Assembly (NCBI GenBank): GCA_964549375.1
Contig: CAZJWF010000097.1
Location: forward strand, 1 to 11,764
DNA from: JAHDDY01 sp964549375
Lineage (GTDB): Bacteria; Pseudomonadota; Alphaproteobacteria; Rhodobacterales; Rhodobacteraceae
Direction: 5' to 3'
DNA length: 11,764 nt
A program made the translations under genes and the position numbers. Each line of letters opens with the position of its first letter. Positions within the stretch are counted from its first letter, which is position 1. This document shows, piece by piece, positions 1-6,029 of the stretch. Under the pieces are notes generated by a model. The model saw only the letters and a program-made list of their open reading frames with translations, ran no database searches and was not told where the DNA came from.

Positions 1-79
1 CAGATGAAAGCTGACATTGGACATCCACTTCGCGAGCTTCAACGCCGATGAACGCGGCGGTATACGCATGGCTTGTCAC
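1..79 (-). CDS. comM: ComM/YifB-family Mg-chelatase-like AAA ATPase, N-terminal fragment (runs off the left edge)
   Basis: Only the first 26 codons lie in the window. Read on the minus strand from a GTG at 79 they give MTSHAYTAAFIGVEAREVDV followed by QCQLSS. This matches the strongly conserved N-terminus of YifB/ComM proteins (pattern xxxAYTVAFxGVEAxxVxVQCQLSxG), which opens the Lon-like ChlI domain. The family forms ring ATPases; in naturally transformable bacteria ComM is a helicase that promotes branch migration during integration of donor DNA, while many non-competent bacteria carry it too. A purine-rich ribosome-binding site (GGGGGAG on the mRNA) sits 5 nt before the GTG. The hydrolase gene upstream on the same strand ends at 134, so the two could be co-transcribed. 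The call rests on 26 residues, but the match is characteristic. Confidence 0.82.
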   Translation of the reverse strand, partial: MTSHAYTAAFIGVEAREVDVQCQLSS

Positions 80-105
80 AGTTGCTCCCCCTCAGGACAG
101 CAACT
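80..105 (-). promoter_or_regulatory. Hairpin enclosing the comM ribosome-binding site
   Basis: A perfect 7-bp inverted repeat, AGTTGCT at 80-86 and AGCAACT at 99-105, lies directly before the GTG start of comM (79). On the mRNA the purine-rich GAGGGGG ribosome-binding stretch occupies the loop and the 3' arm ends at the start codon. A role in translation control is inference. It is not followed by a T-run, so it is not a typical terminator. Confidence 0.35.
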
Positions 106-133
106 CTAACCCTCCGTGTGCGGAGTGCAAGCG

Positions 134-1045
134 TTACGGGCACAGATGTGTTTGTAAGAATGCAGCGGCTTTTTCCAAGGCATCTTTGGCTTCAGGCAGA
201 TAGGCACCGAAGAATTGCCACGCATGGGGAGTTTTTTCCCATGTCTCCAACGTGACATCACCACCGGATTTTTGCAGCCGCTTGGCCATGCGAACGGAGT
301 CGTCGAGCAAGATTTCAGCACGGCTTACCTGAATCAACGCCGGCGGCATGGGACCATCATCAAACAGCGGCGAGGTAATGGGGTCGCTCGGATCGGTGCC
401 CGCCACGTAATAACCGACGACCTCCGCAGCGCGGTCGACCGGCAACATGCACTCTCGTTCAGCATTGGTTTTCACAGACGCACCGCTCATCGTTAAGTCG
501 AGCCAAGGGCTGAAAGCGACAATGCAAGCGGGCGGCGGGAAGCCCTTTTCTCTGAGAACGATAGCCGTAGCGAAACACTGACCACCCCCTGAAGACTCCC
601 CGACCAACGCGATATTGGACGCTTCATATCCTTGGGCAAGCAACCATGTATAGACGGCGACAGCATCCTCTACCCCTGCCGGGACGGGGTGCTCCGGCGC
701 CAATCGAAAATCCGGGACCAGCACCCGCATTCCTGTCATCCGCGCCAGAGCCGTGGTGATCATCCGATGAGTTCGAGGACTACCCATGATATAAGCGCCG
801 CCATGAAGATAGATCAGCACGCGGCGGCGATCCACCCGGCCTGATGACAACCACTCAACGGGGATTGGCCCAGCGGGACCGGGCACCGCTTCGGCGTGTC
901 GGTTGATGCCACTCATGGATTTTGGCAGGCGGCTGGCCGATTTTTCCATATGTCGCCGCGCCGCTTGTGGGGTTTTGACCCGCGACAAAGCGGGCCGGAC
1001 CACGGCACGCAGATAGGTATTCAGCAGGATCAATCGCAAGCTCAC
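134..1045 (-). CDS. HSL-family (hormone-sensitive-lipase-like) alpha/beta hydrolase, probable carboxylesterase
   Basis: A 303-residue cytoplasmic esterase/lipase-type hydrolase. Counting from the GTG at 1045, the oxyanion-hole motif HGGAY is at residues 81-85, and the nucleophile elbow GESSGGG starts at 149 with Ser151 as nucleophile. RLAPEHP near 114-120 is typical of the HSL family, and TPHAW supplies His274. The family's usual catalytic aspartate (DPLxD motif) aligns with Glu244 in AEILLDD, with Asp248/249 close by, so the acid may be Glu. The longest frame begins at a TTG two codons earlier (1051), but GGAG on the mRNA is 8 nt from the GTG and only 2 nt from the TTG. An N-terminus of the form (M)SLRLILLNxYLR is also usual for relatives. 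Substrate is unknown. Upstream it is divergent from the IalB-like gene; downstream, comM follows after 54 nt. Confidence 0.88.
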   Translation of the reverse strand: MSLRLILLNTYLRAVVRPALSRVKTPQAARRHMEKSASRLPKSMSGINRHAEAVPGPAGPIPVEWLSSGRVDRRRVLIYLHGGAYIMGSPRTHRMITTALARMTGMRVLVPDFRLAPEHPVPAGVEDAVAVYTWLLAQGYEASNIALVGESSGGGQCFATAIVLREKGFPPPACIVAFSPWLDLTMSGASVKTNAERECMLPVDRAAEVVGYYVAGTDPSDPITSPLFDDGPMPPALIQVSRAEILLDDSVRMAKRLQKSGGDVTLETWEKTPHAWQFFGAYLPEAKDALEKAAAFLQTHLCP

Positions 1046-1138
1046 CGGCAAGACTCCGTTCTACACCCCGACAAACACCATGCGCTTGCCACGTTTCGCG
1101 TTATATAAAGCAGGAACTTACGAGCAGGAGGCAAAATC

Positions 1139-1615
1139 ATGTGGGTCAAATCCGCTTTCGTCGCCATGACGCTCGCGGCCCATACCGCACAAGCCGCGGA
1201 ACCAGAGTCTTTTGGTGACTGGACGGCCTTTTGCGCTCTGGACGCGGGATGCGCGCTGGCGACGGCTTCTGAGGATGGGCATCGGCTTGCCTTTGCAGAA
1301 CCGAATACCGGCGAGGATCGCATGGTTTTCTTGCCCGTCGAGCCGATTCAGGACGGGTCAGTCGTGATAATCACCCTAGACGGCCAGCCCAGCGCTCGTC
1401 TGGGGCCCGGTGATGGTTGGCGGTTGGTTGATATGCCGGGCGGTGCGGCGGCTCAAATCGCCCCGTCAATTGCTGAAAACGAGCTGATGGTACGGATGCC
1501 CACCCGCACGATGATCGAGATCAGCTATGTCGGCAAAAGCGGAAAGAAACACGTCGCCGCGCTGTCGCTGAAAGGATATTCAACGGCCAGAGCCTATGTG
1601 ACGAGCCGACAATAA
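1139..1615 (+). CDS. IalB-like (invasion-associated locus B family) exported protein
   Basis: A 158-residue protein with a short signal peptide: Lys4, then a hydrophobic stretch ending AQA, with predicted cleavage near residue 19-20. It should be periplasmic. After the signal comes FGDWTAFC (25-32), the hallmark opening of the IalB/DUF1176-like fold, with Cys32 and Cys38 placed to form a disulfide. The end, LSLKGYSTA, matches the conserved SLKGFxxA close of IalB proteins, and the length fits that family better than the roughly 350-residue DUF1176 proteins. The second Cys pair usual in IalB (CxxxGC) is absent: the corresponding stretch reads VDMPGGAAAQI. IalB is known from Bartonella as an invasion factor, but the family is widespread in free-living alphaproteobacteria and its molecular role is unclear. 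A strong AGGAGG site (1126-1131) lies 7 nt before the ATG. A CGCTC/GAGCG stem-loop shortly after the stop could end transcription weakly. Confidence 0.7.
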   Translation: MWVKSAFVAMTLAAHTAQAAEPESFGDWTAFCALDAGCALATASEDGHRLAFAEPNTGEDRMVFLPVEPIQDGSVVIITLDGQPSARLGPGDGWRLVDMPGGAAAQIAPSIAENELMVRMPTRTMIEISYVGKSGKKHVAALSLKGYSTARAYVTSRQ

Positions 1616-1712
1616 CGTTCGACGCTCGTGGTAGAGCGAAAACGATCCACAGCCTCATCTCGAAAAGGTTGTCATTGACGCTACCCGCAAAGTCGTCGTG
1701 ACAATAGGACGC

Positions 1713-1747
1713 TTCGCACCAAGTTTCCCATTAGGGTAATGTGCGAA
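1713..1747. promoter_or_regulatory. Nested inverted repeat just upstream of the PfpI-like gene
   Basis: TTCGCA (1713-1718) pairs with TGCGAA (1742-1747), and inside it CATTA (1729-1733) pairs with TAATG (1737-1741) around GGG. The element ends 11 nt before the ATG at 1759, where no strong Shine-Dalgarno sequence is visible. It could be an operator or an RNA hairpin affecting initiation. No promoter hexamers were recognised around it. Confidence 0.3.
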
Positions 1748-1758
1748 AGTGACAGTTC

Positions 1759-2367
1759 ATGAGAACGCTTGCTGCGTTGGTGTTTCCCGGCTTCGAGACA
1801 TTGGATTACTTTGGGCCGATCGAAATGCTGGGTGGTTTCGGAAAAGAAACCGAGATCATAACTGTCGCACAAAAGAGCGATCCTGTGCCGAGCTGTCACG
1901 GTCAGCGGATCGTCGTCGACAAGATCTTATCCGAAAAGAACGACTATGATCTATTGTTGATCCCCGGAGGCGACGCGGCATTGGTTGAAGGCCAAGACGA
2001 GGAACTATTGCAATGGCTCCGGACGGCCTCTGAGAACGCGGAACGCGTGATGGCTGTGTGTACCGGAACGGTGTTGTTGGGGATGTCGGGTGTCCTCGAC
2101 GGATGCCGAGCAACAACCAATAAACTTGATTTCACCGATACAGTTCATCGCGCGCCAAACGTAGAGTGGGTGAAGGAGGCAAGATGGGTACAAGACGGGA
2201 AGTATTTTACGTCTTCTGGTGTCTCAGCCGGAATGGATATGGCGCTCGCCGTGATGGCCGATTTGTTCGGTATGAAGATGGCCGAGAAATTGGCATTGGG
2301 CTGTGAATATGAATGGCACAAAGATGCGAGCCGCGATCCTTTTGCCAAATTGGCAGGTCTGGTCTGA
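1759..2367 (+). CDS. DJ-1/PfpI-family protein, isonitrile-hydratase-like (GATase1-like fold)
   Basis: A 202-residue cytoplasmic protein of the DJ-1/PfpI superfamily. The N-terminus LVFPGFETLDYFGPIEML is the usual opening of the PfpI_2/isonitrile-hydratase-like branch, with Asp16 and Glu22 at the positions that shape the active site. IPGG is at 68-71. The nucleophile elbow AVCTGTVLLG gives Cys101 followed by Thr102, and the segment YFTSSGVSAGMDMAL (149-163) carries the conserved Ser-Gly-Val-x-x-Gly helix. In Pseudomonas isonitrile hydratase the essential cysteine is also residue 101. Members also include transcriptional-regulator partners and stress proteins, so activity is not settled by sequence. 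The ATG at 1759 fits the family start; the ribosome-binding site is weak. The previous gene ends 143 nt upstream, so an own promoter is likely. Confidence 0.85.
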   Translation: MRTLAALVFPGFETLDYFGPIEMLGGFGKETEIITVAQKSDPVPSCHGQRIVVDKILSEKNDYDLLLIPGGDAALVEGQDEELLQWLRTASENAERVMAVCTGTVLLGMSGVLDGCRATTNKLDFTDTVHRAPNVEWVKEARWVQDGKYFTSSGVSAGMDMALAVMADLFGMKMAEKLALGCEYEWHKDASRDPFAKLAGLV

Positions 2368-2435
2368 CATTGATGACCTGTACTGGACGCCTCGTCAGTC
2401 CGCGTCTAAGTCCAGTCAAAAAAGCGACCAAAGTA

Positions 2436-2466
2436 AAACGCGCGGCGAGAACCTCACCGCGCGTTT
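2436..2466. terminator. Stem-loop terminator between convergent genes
   Basis: Arms 2436-2449 (AAACGCGCGGCGAG) and 2453-2466 (CTCACCGCGCGTTT) form a 14-position stem with one mismatch and a 3-nt loop. It lies 23 nt beyond the stop of the minus-strand secreted-protein gene and 68 nt beyond the stop of the PfpI-like gene. In the minus direction the stem is followed by a T-rich stretch, so it best serves that gene. It may work in both directions. Confidence 0.75.
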
Positions 2467-2489
2467 CATCATTCCAGATCGTTAAGCGG

Positions 2490-3482
2490 TCAGCCTTTGC
2501 CGATGCTCGTGTTCACCATCATGGGCCGAATGAATTGTCCGTCAAAGCTAGGCACCTGTCCGAATTGATTGACCGAAGTGCTCGGTTGTGTGCGAACCAG
2601 CCAGCCAATGACTTTTTGGTCTGTATCGACAACCGGCTGGAACGGACGGTCTGGCGACACCGTAAACGTCGATCCCAGCGGAGCAAAGAATGCTGGCGGC
2701 AAGGAACGAATGTCGCTGTTCACCTTAACCACCGTTCCACTCAAACCAGTCGAGCATATGGAGAAACTAGACGCTCCCCCTTCGCCGATCAGCATATTGG
2801 TTTTGTTGTCGCTGACCTGAATATTCGCGATTACAGGGTTTTTCGCTGAACTCTTACGCAAGCAAGCCTGAATGGCTGGATAGAACCGCGCAAGGTTAAA
2901 TGACCACGCATCTGAATCAGGCAGGCTGTTTGTGCTTGGTGTTGTTGAAGATTGCCTAGGCTCATAAGCGGCCGCTGGAACCGGCACTGCCTGCGGCGAT
3001 TTGGGGGCGCTGAAGCCCGGTTGCTGAACCTGATACTCTGGAATCGGCAAACCTTGATACGTCGTCGCTGCTGTACCGTAGGTTGGGGTCACATATGTAG
3101 GCGGCACCGATGGCGCATAGCCGGGTTGCGTTGTGGGAGTGTAAGGCGAACCAAAGCTCGACGTACCTGCCGAGTAAGCTGACGCAGGTTGTTGCGAGGT
3201 CGTCGGGGCCGGAACATAGCTAGGTGCGGCTTGCTGTGGCGCATAGGTCGTCACGCTCGGCGGGGCGTATGTCGAGCCTTGCGGCGCGAAGAAAGACGAA
3301 CCGCCATTAAACGTTGTGGGCGACGTTGCCTGAAAAGTGCTGGTCGCGGCAGGTGCAACGACACCTTGCTGATAGCCACTTTGGATTTGCTGATAGAAAT
3401 TCGTTGTGCTCTGTGCGGATGCTGCGCTGGTCAGCGCAAGGGTCGCCGCCGTGGCGAGCGCGCCACTGTCTCGAAAGTTCAT
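2490..3482 (-). CDS. Secreted Pro/Thr/Tyr/Gln-rich protein of unknown function
   Basis: A 330-residue protein that I do not recognise as a named family. The N-terminus has an Ala/Leu/Thr hydrophobic stretch ending SAASAQS, a good signal-peptidase I site near residue 23, so it is probably exported. Residues about 25-185 are low complexity and rich in Pro, Thr, Ser, Tyr, Gln and Ala, with recurring short motifs such as TYAP, SYVP, GYAP and PTY. Such a segment is likely disordered and may span the periplasm or envelope. Residues about 190-330 look folded (WSFNLARFYPAIQACL, then IGWLVRTQPS) and contain the only two cysteines, Cys207 and Cys243, a plausible disulfide. YPAIxACL followed by a closing GW is a pattern I associate with small alphaproteobacterial envelope proteins, but this is a weak link. 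AGGAG lies 7 nt before the ATG. The 2436-2466 stem-loop ends the transcript. Confidence 0.72.
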   Translation of the reverse strand: MNFRDSGALATAATLALTSAASAQSTTNFYQQIQSGYQQGVVAPAATSTFQATSPTTFNGGSSFFAPQGSTYAPPSVTTYAPQQAAPSYVPAPTTSQQPASAYSAGTSSFGSPYTPTTQPGYAPSVPPTYVTPTYGTAATTYQGLPIPEYQVQQPGFSAPKSPQAVPVPAAAYEPRQSSTTPSTNSLPDSDAWSFNLARFYPAIQACLRKSSAKNPVIANIQVSDNKTNMLIGEGGASSFSICSTGLSGTVVKVNSDIRSLPPAFFAPLGSTFTVSPDRPFQPVVDTDQKVIGWLVRTQPSTSVNQFGQVPSFDGQFIRPMMVNTSIGKG

Positions 3483-3557
3483 TTAAATCTCCTGGCTCAA
3501 TCGGTGCGCCTTTTTTCGACGCTGTACAGAAAAGTAAACGATTTCTTGCTTCGACTC

Positions 3558-3574
3558 AAACCTTTGTAAGGTTT
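3558..3574. promoter_or_regulatory. Short perfect inverted repeat upstream of the secreted-protein gene
   Basis: AAACCTT (3558-3564) and AAGGTTT (3568-3574) are separated by TGT, about 76 nt upstream of the ATG at 3482. The position suits an operator, but no regulator can be named. The remaining intergenic sequence, 3483-3704, is AT-rich and likely holds the promoter; I could not fix its hexamers. Confidence 0.25.
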
Positions 3575-3704
3575 TCGACAGCTTACGATGTGCAGTTTGA
3601 TCTTATCCCGACCCTGCAATTCGCATATTGAGACTCAGTATTGAATTAGCATTGCGATTTTCACCGCGATAGAAATCAACCAGAATTACCTAAAAAGCAG
3701 GACG

Positions 3705-3995
3705 TCACACTGCTCTGGATTGTTTTTCACCAGAAGACCCATTCCGGATTTCTACGATGCGCTTCTGCAGAATTTGGCTCAACTCCTCTTGTTTTTGCAG
3801 ATGATCTTCCAGCAGCGAGACAAAAGGGACGACAATGCTCTGAGGCAGAGGATCACCGGAAGCCAATGTAATAACAAGCTTTTTTCGATTGATATTCAGG
3901 TGTTTGGGTAATTCTTCGCGCCAGTTATCGCCGTATAGCAAGCGCGCAAAATTGACGAGCTCTTCCTGATTTAAACTATTCGGTTGCACCGTCAT
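3705..3995 (-). CDS. Small putative helix-turn-helix DNA-binding protein
   Basis: A 96-residue protein when read from the ATG at 3995. The stretch LVNFARLLYGDNWREELPKH, followed by LNINRKKLVITLASGDPLPQ, fits the short alphaproteobacterial proteins with pattern LYGxxWQxxLARxLGVxxRTVxRWxxGxxPxP, which fold as a Cro/C1-type HTH. The rest, about residues 57-85, is Leu/Glu/Gln/Lys-rich and probably helical. The usual RTVRRW recognition-helix core is replaced by KKLVITL, so DNA binding is uncertain. A longer reading from a GTG at 4070 adds 25 residues, but it has no ribosome-binding site and no family support. GGAG precedes the chosen ATG at a short 3-nt distance. Its target and role are unknown. 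The 425-nt gap full of hairpins lies immediately upstream. Confidence 0.6.
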   Translation of the reverse strand: MTVQPNSLNQEELVNFARLLYGDNWREELPKHLNINRKKLVITLASGDPLPQSIVVPFVSLLEDHLQKQEELSQILQKRIVEIRNGSSGEKQSRAV

Positions 3996-4124
3996 CCGCT
4001 CCGCGTTTCCGTTAAGCACGGTTTGGATAGCTTTCCAGTTGTATGCCAATTTAGTGAACAGCGTCCGCACAACGGTTTATCCCAGACAGAAAAGCACCGG
4101 CACGAAGGTTGCGACGTTAGAAGG

Positions 4125-4342
4125 ACGGTTCAGGGATCAGGTGAACGACGGTCGCCCCCCATCGGCCACCTGACCCCCCTGAACCGTATTGATGAGCGAA
4201 CACCTGTTATGATGAGAGCGTTATGCGGCGTTCTCATCAACTTCGCCAAATTCCCAAAATTTGAAGATTTGAGGCGCTACTCCCGAATCCGACAACGACA
4301 TCTTCTCGGGAGTAGCGGTACTTCGCTGGCCATGCAGCCAGC
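4125..4342. other. Gene-free gap with four consecutive strong inverted repeats (possible structured RNA)
   Basis: The 425 nt from 3996 to 4420 hold no credible gene. Within them lie, in order: an 18-bp stem with one bulge (4125-4135 with 4177-4187, and 4137-4143 with 4167-4173); an 11-bp stem with one G-T pair (4210-4220 with 4229-4239, loop 8 nt); a perfect 12-bp stem CGCTACTCCCGA/TCGGGAGTAGCG (4275-4286 with 4306-4317); and a 6-bp stem GCTGGC/GCCAGC (4325-4330 with 4337-4342). A weaker alternative stem joins 4244-4251 to 4267-4276. None ends in a T-run on either strand. Function and transcribed strand are unknown; a small RNA, a long leader of the HTH gene or a repeat-derived element are all possible. 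Confidence 0.4.
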
Positions 4343-4420
4343 CTTGGATGCCAAAGGCCGGGGGAAGCGCTCCGACAGGTCCATACCTCAAGTTCAAGCG
4401 AAAACCGTGCCAAGTACGAT

Positions 4421-5512
4421 TTATTGCTCGAAACTATGTATTGAAAGATCGACCCACACTAAACGATGATCAGATGCGCTGATGGCCGCCCCATACATCG
4501 CGTGGTCAGCGGCGGGCCAAAAGACGCCTGATTCAAGAACATCCAACCCGGTGGAAGGTAAAACGTAATCCACCCTCAACTGCCCGACTTCATCGAAATC
4601 TGCGGTCGCGGCACCCGCTGCTCCTATTGGTGTGGTATCTTGCACGCGCGAATGTTCGATGAGGCCTTTAATCGCCTCACGCCGTCCATCGCCCTTTTCC
4701 GGGTCGTTGTTGAGATCACCCAATACGACAAAGAGCGCATCTTCCGACAAACTGCCTTCCGTACCCTGATCTGAAAGCATCCAATCTTTGCCACTGATGT
4801 AATCTGTCCAAAAGCGGATTTCATCGTGATTGCGCCGACCATTGCGATCCTCATCGCCATCGAAAACCGGTGGGGTTGGGTGACTGGCGAGCAAGTGAAG
4901 CGTCTTCTTCCTGATTTGCACAGGAATATGCCAATGACTTTTGGACGAAAGTCGCAACACATCGAGCGCAGGTTCAGGGAAATAATTGAGCGGGTATAGG
5001 TTATCCGGCATCTCGGTCCACCGAAGGCCCGCGAAAGTACGGACGTCGTCGCTCTTGATCGGCAATCGGGAGAGCACAGCCATGCCAAACTGCCCCTCAA
5101 AGACCCCCCATCCCTGAGCATTTTCCGGCCCGTAATCCTTTCCATCTCCGGTCAGATCCAGGCCGGTCGGTCGACCCGTATTTACCGGCGCCACAAAACT
5201 GTAACTGTAATCCACTCCGGCATCAGACAACCTTTCGATAAAAAGACCCATCGCTTCGCGGCCTTCATCAAAATCAAGTTCGTTGACGAGCAGGATGTCG
5301 GGATCAACTTCAGCAATGATCCGGATGACCGCATCTACCTGCGCCGACCCATCGCGCAATTCAGTCGCGAGCTTTCCGGCTTCACCTCGCGCCAGATGGG
5401 TATTGTAAGTCGCTACCCGTATCGAGTCGGCGCTACGTTCTGTGTTCACGGCTCCGGGATCATCACAACCGAACAGCGCCCAAAACGGCATCACAATCCA
5501 ACGCAACTTCAT
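4421..5512 (-). CDS. Endonuclease/exonuclease/phosphatase (EEP) family lipoprotein
   Basis: A 363-residue metal-dependent phosphoesterase-fold protein. The N-terminus MKLRWIVMPFWALFGC carries a lipobox (LFGC, Cys16), so it is probably a lipoprotein facing the periplasm. Family residues are all present: Asn37 in ATYNTH, Glu78 in VNELD, His211 in ASHPTPP, Asp266 and Asn268 in GDLNND, Asp315 in VDYVLPS, and Asp348-His349 in ASDHRLVW. The insertion FDGDEDRNGRRNHDE (217-231) is acidic and resembles what is seen in a subfamily of secreted bacterial EEP proteins. The substrate (nucleic acid, phospholipid or sugar phosphate) cannot be told from sequence. The complete active site argues for a functional enzyme. 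It lies 2 nt after the GNAT gene and is almost certainly co-transcribed and translationally coupled with it. No clear terminator was found directly after the stop; the first strong stem is at 4275-4317, about 100 nt on. Confidence 0.85.
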   Translation of the reverse strand: MKLRWIVMPFWALFGCDDPGAVNTERSADSIRVATYNTHLARGEAGKLATELRDGSAQVDAVIRIIAEVDPDILLVNELDFDEGREAMGLFIERLSDAGVDYSYSFVAPVNTGRPTGLDLTGDGKDYGPENAQGWGVFEGQFGMAVLSRLPIKSDDVRTFAGLRWTEMPDNLYPLNYFPEPALDVLRLSSKSHWHIPVQIRKKTLHLLASHPTPPVFDGDEDRNGRRNHDEIRFWTDYISGKDWMLSDQGTEGSLSEDALFVVLGDLNNDPEKGDGRREAIKGLIEHSRVQDTTPIGAAGAATADFDEVGQLRVDYVLPSTGLDVLESGVFWPAADHAMYGAAISASDHRLVWVDLSIHSFEQ

Positions 5513-5514
5513 CG

Positions 5515-5970
5515 TTACAGCACCTTCTCGAAAAATATGCTGGTCTCGTTCTCTGGATAAGGATCGAAGCGCGGAATCTCAGTCCAGCCGAGGCGCGGAT
5601 AAAATACCAGCGCATCTTTGTGCAAGTTACCCGTCTCCAAACGCAAACGCGACAGGCCTTCCGCGCGAGCGACCTTCTCCAATTCATCCATCAAAGCTCG
5701 TGCGACGCCTTTGCCGCGCATCGCCGGATCGGTAAAGACTGCTTTGACCTCGCCCCAACCGTCGTCCAGCCGCAACGCGGCCATTCCAGCAACCGCGCCC
5801 TCAACGCGCGCAACACGAAACCGCATGTCGGGATTCGCAAGAGCCGAAACCGGCGGCGTGAAACAATCCGCAGGATCATAGCCTTCAAAACTGAAAGCAA
5901 TTCTGGCGTCGTGCATCGTCGTCAAGTCAGGGTTTGTTGGGGATTCGAAGGCAACGGAAACATCAGGCAT
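5515..5970 (-). CDS. GNAT-family N-acetyltransferase
   Basis: A 151-residue single-domain acetyltransferase. Motif A reads VKAVFTDPAMRGKGVARALM, with R-G-K-G-V-A matching the acetyl-CoA pyrophosphate-binding loop (Q/RxxGxG/A). It is followed by a helix LEKVARAEGLSRLRLETG and the C-terminal pattern ALVFYPRLGWTEI, typical of the YxxxGF region. The acceptor substrate is unknown. The open frame extends back to 6135, but the extra 55 residues overlap the divergent transporter gene and are low in quality. The ATG at 5970 has AGGAG at good distance on the mRNA, so I used it. The stop is 2 nt before the EEP lipoprotein gene, which suggests an operon with this gene first. Its promoter must share the 59 nt up to the divergent transporter gene. 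Confidence 0.88.
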   Translation of the reverse strand: MPDVSVAFESPTNPDLTTMHDARIAFSFEGYDPADCFTPPVSALANPDMRFRVARVEGAVAGMAALRLDDGWGEVKAVFTDPAMRGKGVARALMDELEKVARAEGLSRLRLETGNLHKDALVFYPRLGWTEIPRFDPYPENETSIFFEKVL

Positions 5971-6029
5971 CACTTGCTCCTGTCGCGGCGGGATGTTAGG
6001 CGCCGCTTTTCCAGAGATTGCGGAATTTG

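Noticed and set aside
2313..2849. 178-codon plus-strand open frame after the PfpI-like gene
   Set aside because: It runs through the terminator and antisense to the secreted-protein gene, and has no ribosome-binding site or recognisable domain.
4120..4342. 6S RNA, suggested by CCCCCTGAACCGTATT resembling a stretch of E. coli 6S RNA
   Set aside because: The likeness is short, the overall fold (separate hairpins instead of one long rod with a central bubble) differs, and I cannot run a covariance model. Left as an unclassified structured region.
3984..4469. 161-codon plus-strand open frame over the hairpin cluster
   Set aside because: It begins inside the antisense of the HTH gene, overlaps the EEP gene end, has no ribosome-binding site and gives a protein without recognisable domains. 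The inverted repeats explain the region better.
4637..4682. Acidic segment of the EEP protein (DGDEDRNGRRNHDE coded near 4820-4862) as an EF-hand or dockerin calcium loop
   Set aside because: It lacks the proper 12-residue spacing, and this acidic insertion is a normal feature of a secreted EEP subfamily.
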